From Epiperipatus broadwayi (lineage: Eukaryota; Onychophora; Udeonychophora; Euonychophora; Peripatidae), in assembly GCA_028023455.1 (NCBI GenBank), contig JAQFVV010006312.1, positions 3,273,835-3,337,834 of the forward strand: a DNA stretch of 64,000 nucleotides. The letters run 5' to 3'. Shown piece after piece: positions 60,162 to 64,000 of the stretch. The first letter of the stretch is position 1. Each line of letters opens with the position of its first letter. The position numbers were made by a program, and so were the translations under genes. The notes beneath the pieces are model-generated. The model was given only the letters and a program-made list of their open reading frames with translations, searched no databases and was not told the DNA's origin.

Positions 60162-61860
60162 TGTAAAAATACACTGTCAGAGTTTAAATTTAGTAAAATT
60201 TATTGCATCAAGTATACTATCAATGGTTTTCATTTCATAATTAATATATAAAATATTTTATTATATGACTACTCACAAACAAATTATATTATTGAATTGC
60301 TATATATAATGTTTACAAAAGAATATTTTTGCACAATTTCTTGATGGAATCAAAAAATACATGGTAAAAAAGAATAACCTTTTGTGTAATGCTCCTATAG
60401 AATTCTTATTAATTCTGCAATTGCAATGCATTGATTCAATGGCAGAAATTTGTTGTAATCAATTTCAACAATAAAAAATTAATTTTAATAATATTTTGAA
60501 TAATTTTCAGCTTAAAATATTTGCTATATATTGAAATTTTAATTTCAAATGAAATATCGAGATGCCAGTGTCTGCTGTTTTTAATAGCCTAAAGGGAAAA
60601 GACAAAAGACAGAGGATATTTTTTCTCTGTAGAAAAAAATACAACAATGAAGTTGCTCAACATAGCCTTTTTATATTATGAAAACAAAAATATAAATTTA
60701 TACTTGATTTTAAATTTGTTTCATATTATCTTTTTGTAAAATTATTCAATATTTGTTTCTTAATAAGTATTTTACTTTTATATTTAGCATTTATTTTAAT
60801 ATATTTATTTTCTTCAATAAATTAGTCAAGTGAAAATTTATTGATGTCAATCAAGAAACATCTGTATTCCAGCAGAAAATATCTATTATCAATAACTTTA
60901 TAATATTTTGGATGTTTTTTTTACATTTATAAATTGACTTCTGGTATTTTAAAAAAATAACTTTGGTTCTTTAATTTGTATTTTACAAAATATGTCTCAA
61001 ACATATAAAATTATTAGATTGAATAATATATACTTTATCTTTAAATAAATTGCTTAAAGATAAAAGTAAATAGAGATAAAAAAGTTATTATATTAAATGT
61101 TTTTATTCACCATGCACTAAAAAGTAAAATAATAATTGTTTCTTTCAAAAGTTAACCTTGAGAATGGCAGATGATTGTTCATCGAAATATCAGTTTGTAA
61201 TGCAAAATAACACACAGTTTAGTTTCAAAAATAATTTATCTATATCATACAACTGTGAAAACATTATATATATATTGTACTTATATTAATATAGGCACAT
61301 ACAATTTTATCTAAATTTATATTATTAAAATAATCTTTCTTTAACTACTTCCAGCACAAAATTAAATGTTGAGTTTATTCCTTCTTTAAAGAGAAACATA
61401 AAATTAAATGTTGAGTTTATTTCAGCTTGTTTTCGAAAAAGATAAGATTGAAATAGTTTTCTAGTGTTAGTTTTTGAAATAAAAAAAAGCTACAATTAAT
61501 TAATCAAAAGGGGGGAGGGGGAGTCTTGGTTTGAAAAATGAAACTAAAGGTTTACAAAAGGAAATAAATAGTTTTTATTAGTATTCGTAAAAATATAATT
61601 TAAAAAGTTAAAACATACAAATCTCTTTTCATTCAAGTTTAATTAAAGAAAAAATAATGTTAAAACTAATATATGTGCGTATATATGTGCGACTGTCAAC
61701 AATAGAATAAATGTTATTATAAATAAATGAAAGTTAAAGAAGATTATTATTAAAAAACACGGCAATGGTTATTAATTAATAAAATAAAACAACACATTTT
61801 ATTGCATGGCTATTACTAATTAAGCAATCTTCCAAAACACGTTTATCAAAGGATTAATTG
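58866..61860. other. Unassigned AT-rich DNA with AT microsatellites
   Basis: (AT)n arrays lie at about 59,151-59,197 (beside a 16-bp piece of the foldback MITE end) and 60,079-60,159. A 24-bp direct repeat (ATAAAATTAAATGTTGAGTTT and on) occurs twice near 61,350-61,425. No gene recognised. Confidence 0.5.
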
Positions 61861-63067
61861 CTAAAGAATTTCGACAACAGATCTTTGCCGGGAATATTTC
61901 GACAACACGTTGCAGATATAAATAGACTTTTTTTATCAGACAGTAATCAGTTCACAAAGTAATTGAGTAGTGCAGTTCACAAATTAATTGAATCAGTTGA
62001 GTTAATTATATCCAGAAACAAAATGCAGTGCTGAGAAGATTTTGGGAATTCACGCCTCTCCACAGCCTAAAAAGTCCGATGAAAACAGCAAGATCTGCCC
62101 GTGAAATAATGTCAATGTAACAACTTAGAAAATCTCCATCAGTATCTAATTGTCTCCAATAGTAATAATCGTGAAACTCATCAAGGAAAAGTTCCAGCTG
62201 GCTGGAAGCATTCATAATGGAAACATTTACAATGGAAATATTCTCACCGAAAGCAGCCACCAAAGAGAAACAAAATTCTACATCTATATTCAAAAGCCTA
62301 GGTAAAAACATTTGCTTATTTCATTTATACTGTAATAGCCATTGCATTGCATTAATTCATACGAATCTTTCAAGAGTCTAATTATATGAACTTTATATCA
62401 TACATAAATGAACTATTGATATGTGTGATTAAATTTCAAATGCTATGTAATACTTTATTATTATTACGTGTGTACATGAGTTAATATGTGCGTGATCATT
62501 ATATCAATATTTATTAGTTAAATTAGAGTGTTCTGTTATTAAATCTATAGGAATATTTAAACTATTTAGAAATGTTAATTTAAAATATGCATGTGTTTTA
62601 TTAGAATTATAAAATGTTTAAATTTAGTAAATAAATGTTAGTTAATAAATTATCTTTAAAATTAAACTTATTTGTTGATCAATTCTTTTTATCAATTCTT
62701 TTTAACAAATTCTTTTATCAATTCTTTTAATCACTAATTAAGTATAATCTATTAGTGATTACAAATAGCTGAGCTAGTCATGGATTTAGGTGTTGAGTTA
62801 GTGGCTATTGCTCAAAGTGCGTTATTTATTCATTCTTGAATAGATAGCTGGCACCCGTGTTTATACACAAACAAAAAAAAAGTGCTTTGGACGTGGTGTT
62901 CAACTCAACAGCCAAGAAGAAGCTATGTCCTGGAAATGTAATGTTAGTTATATACTTTATAGCTATCGTTTGGATATACATACTCTCCGAGTATGTTCTT
63001 CTCTGAGTATGTTCTTCTCTGCCTAAAAGACCGGTGTTTTGAATTTTGCACATTCGAACCCGGTTCA
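61860..63067 (+). mobile_element. Putative 5' LTR of a second LTR retrotransposon
   Basis: A TATAAATAG at 61,917-61,925 is followed by TCAGACAGTAATCAGTTCAC and a direct repeat of CAGTTCACAAA, resembling an LTR promoter and transcript start. The block is more complex in sequence than its surroundings. Its 3' edge, ...CCGGTTCA at 63,067, is two bases before a tRNA-Lys-type primer-binding site. The 5' edge is not defined and no second LTR is available in the window, so this is an inference. The 101-aa minus-strand frame at 62,006-62,311 lies inside and is unrecognised. Confidence 0.35.
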
Positions 63068-63069
63068 AA

Positions 63070-63090
63070 TGGCTTTACCCAACGTGGGCC
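63070..63090 (+). other. Primer-binding-site-like sequence (tRNA-Lys type)
   Basis: The 11-mer CCCAACGTGGG (63,078-63,088) is exactly complementary to tRNA-Lys(CTT) CCCACGTTGGG, and a TGG for the CCA end lies upstream, but with CTTTA in place of CGC between. It is a degenerate or variant site. It precedes the ORF at 63,411 by ~320 bp, a normal leader distance. Confidence 0.4.
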
Positions 63091-63410
63091 AAACTTGTCA
63101 TAAATGACAGTTAATTAAATACTTTGTTCTTGTTGAAAATAAAAATCTAAAAAGTTAAATTACGTATGTAAAATTGCTTTAATTTAAAAAAAAGCATTGA
63201 CCAAATTTTTTTTTTTTTTTTCGAAATGAAAAGAGATTTTGACATTTATGCTATCAAATCAGAGTCAGTTGATATTTGGGTGGAGTTAAAGCATTAGATT
63301 GGGTAGAGAAAAGGACTAAAAGGGTGAAGTCAGTGTGTATTTCCATTTTAGTAAGAAATAAATAAGTAAGCCATATATTAAATCTAGTGAAATAAAATAT
63401 TGTTTTAAAA

Positions 63411-63791
63411 ATGGAAAAAGAGAAAGAAATATCTGAGACGCAGATGCTGAAAATGATGATAAATATGATGGAAGAAATGCGCCAAGAATTTAGGCAAAGT
63501 CATCAAGAATTCATTGTGGGAATAAGAGAAATAAGATGTGAAATTAAAGGAATGAGAGGTGAAATAATAGAGAAAGTAGAGGAGAACCAAGAAAGCAGAG
63601 AGTTAGATTTAGTTAAAGAAAGTCAGGAAGTTGAGGTCATGAAAGAGGTAGAAATTGAATTAGAATCAGATAGCGTTGTGATAAATAAAGTAGACACAAA
63701 TGTAGATCAAGAAATAGAAGAAAAACATAAATTCAAGGTAGTAGATAGTGTAGAAAAGTTTTTACAAAAATTTAAAAAGGTTTTAAAGTAA
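63411..63791 (+). CDS. Coiled-coil ORF, possible Gag N-terminal region of a second LTR element
   Basis: The frame encodes 126 residues, strongly charged and helix-forming throughout: MLKMMINMMEEMRQEFRQSH, then IREIRCEIKGMRGEIIEKVE, ending VEKFLQKFKKVLK. This resembles the coiled-coil front of the intact element's Gag, with similar Met/Glu/Lys heptads, though no direct sequence identity is claimed. A different frame, open from about 63,791 to the window end, encodes a Cys/Arg-rich segment (ICIRCRRRFKTKRKCRKKY), suggestive of a nucleic-acid-binding tail after a frame change. Upstream primer-binding-site-like sequence supports an LTR element running off the window. Not certain; it could be a host coiled-coil exon. 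Confidence 0.45.
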   Translation: MEKEKEISETQMLKMMINMMEEMRQEFRQSHQEFIVGIREIRCEIKGMRGEIIEKVEENQESRELDLVKESQEVEVMKEVEIELESDSVVINKVDTNVDQEIEEKHKFKVVDSVEKFLQKFKKVLK

Positions 63792-64000
63792 ACATTTGCA
63801 TTCGCTGTAGACGTAGATTTAAAACAAAGAGGAAGTGTAGGAAAAAATATTCCCAGATTGAAGTTATTCGGAGTTTGTCTAGGTATAAAGGTTTTTTGAG
63901 TTACGAAGTCAAAAACAGAACAGAAAGAAAAAGAGATAAAGCAATAAAATATAAAAGTGGAACCGATAAGAGAGGAAAGTTACTTTATATTATAGAATTT

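Overview
The window is a very AT-rich stretch of a eukaryotic, almost certainly metazoan, genome. The evidence is the long (AT)n and (GATA)n microsatellites, tRNA-derived SINEs with A-rich tails and target-site duplications, LINE and Penelope-like retrotransposon remnants, a Ty3/gypsy LTR retrotransposon, and a short interstitial CCCTAA-type telomere-like tract. The repertoire fits an invertebrate with a large repeat-rich genome, for example a mollusc or a chelicerate, but nothing seen here fixes the phylum. No conserved host protein-coding exon, rRNA or complete tRNA gene was recognised.

Layout. 1-5 kb: a large tRNA-like foldback at the window edge, a SINE with clear target-site duplications, a minus-strand Penelope (PLE) remnant and a telomere-like tract. 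5-13 kb: a (GATA)n array, a broken RTE-type LINE (9.3-11.9 kb) ending in (GAT)n, and another PLE remnant. 13-19 kb: a foldback MITE, a higher-complexity block of unknown function (16.1-16.7 kb) and a decayed Jockey/CR1-like LINE. 19.4-21.85 kb and 54.2-56.84 kb: two reverse-complement copies of an unidentified 2.5-2.6 kb repeat. 23.6-28.6 kb: a PLE cluster, with one copy interrupted by a SINE and one followed by a palindrome carrying a hammerhead-ribozyme-like core. 29-37 kb: mostly unassigned DNA with a possible secreted peptide, a promoter-like patch, a degenerate tandem repeat, and foldbacks, one of which contains a second hammerhead-like motif. 37,681-49,274: a nearly intact 11.6 kb gypsy-type element with near-identical ~1.85 kb LTRs. 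51-53.1 kb: a PLE in minus orientation with an inverted endonuclease fragment abutting its 5' end. 57-64 kb: degenerate repeats, two primer-binding-site-like sequences and the beginning of what looks like another LTR element with a coiled-coil ORF.

How it works together: this is a stack of selfish elements. RTE, Jockey/CR1-like, PLE and gypsy families each supply their own reverse transcriptase, while SINEs and foldback elements are non-autonomous passengers. Only the gypsy copy looks young and potentially complete; the rest are truncated or frameshifted. The most interesting signals are the hammerhead-like motifs in palindromes, the 35 kb-spaced inverted pair, the GC-rich hairpin at the gag/pol junction, a perfect 70-bp-arm foldback, and the repeated head-to-head PLE fragments.
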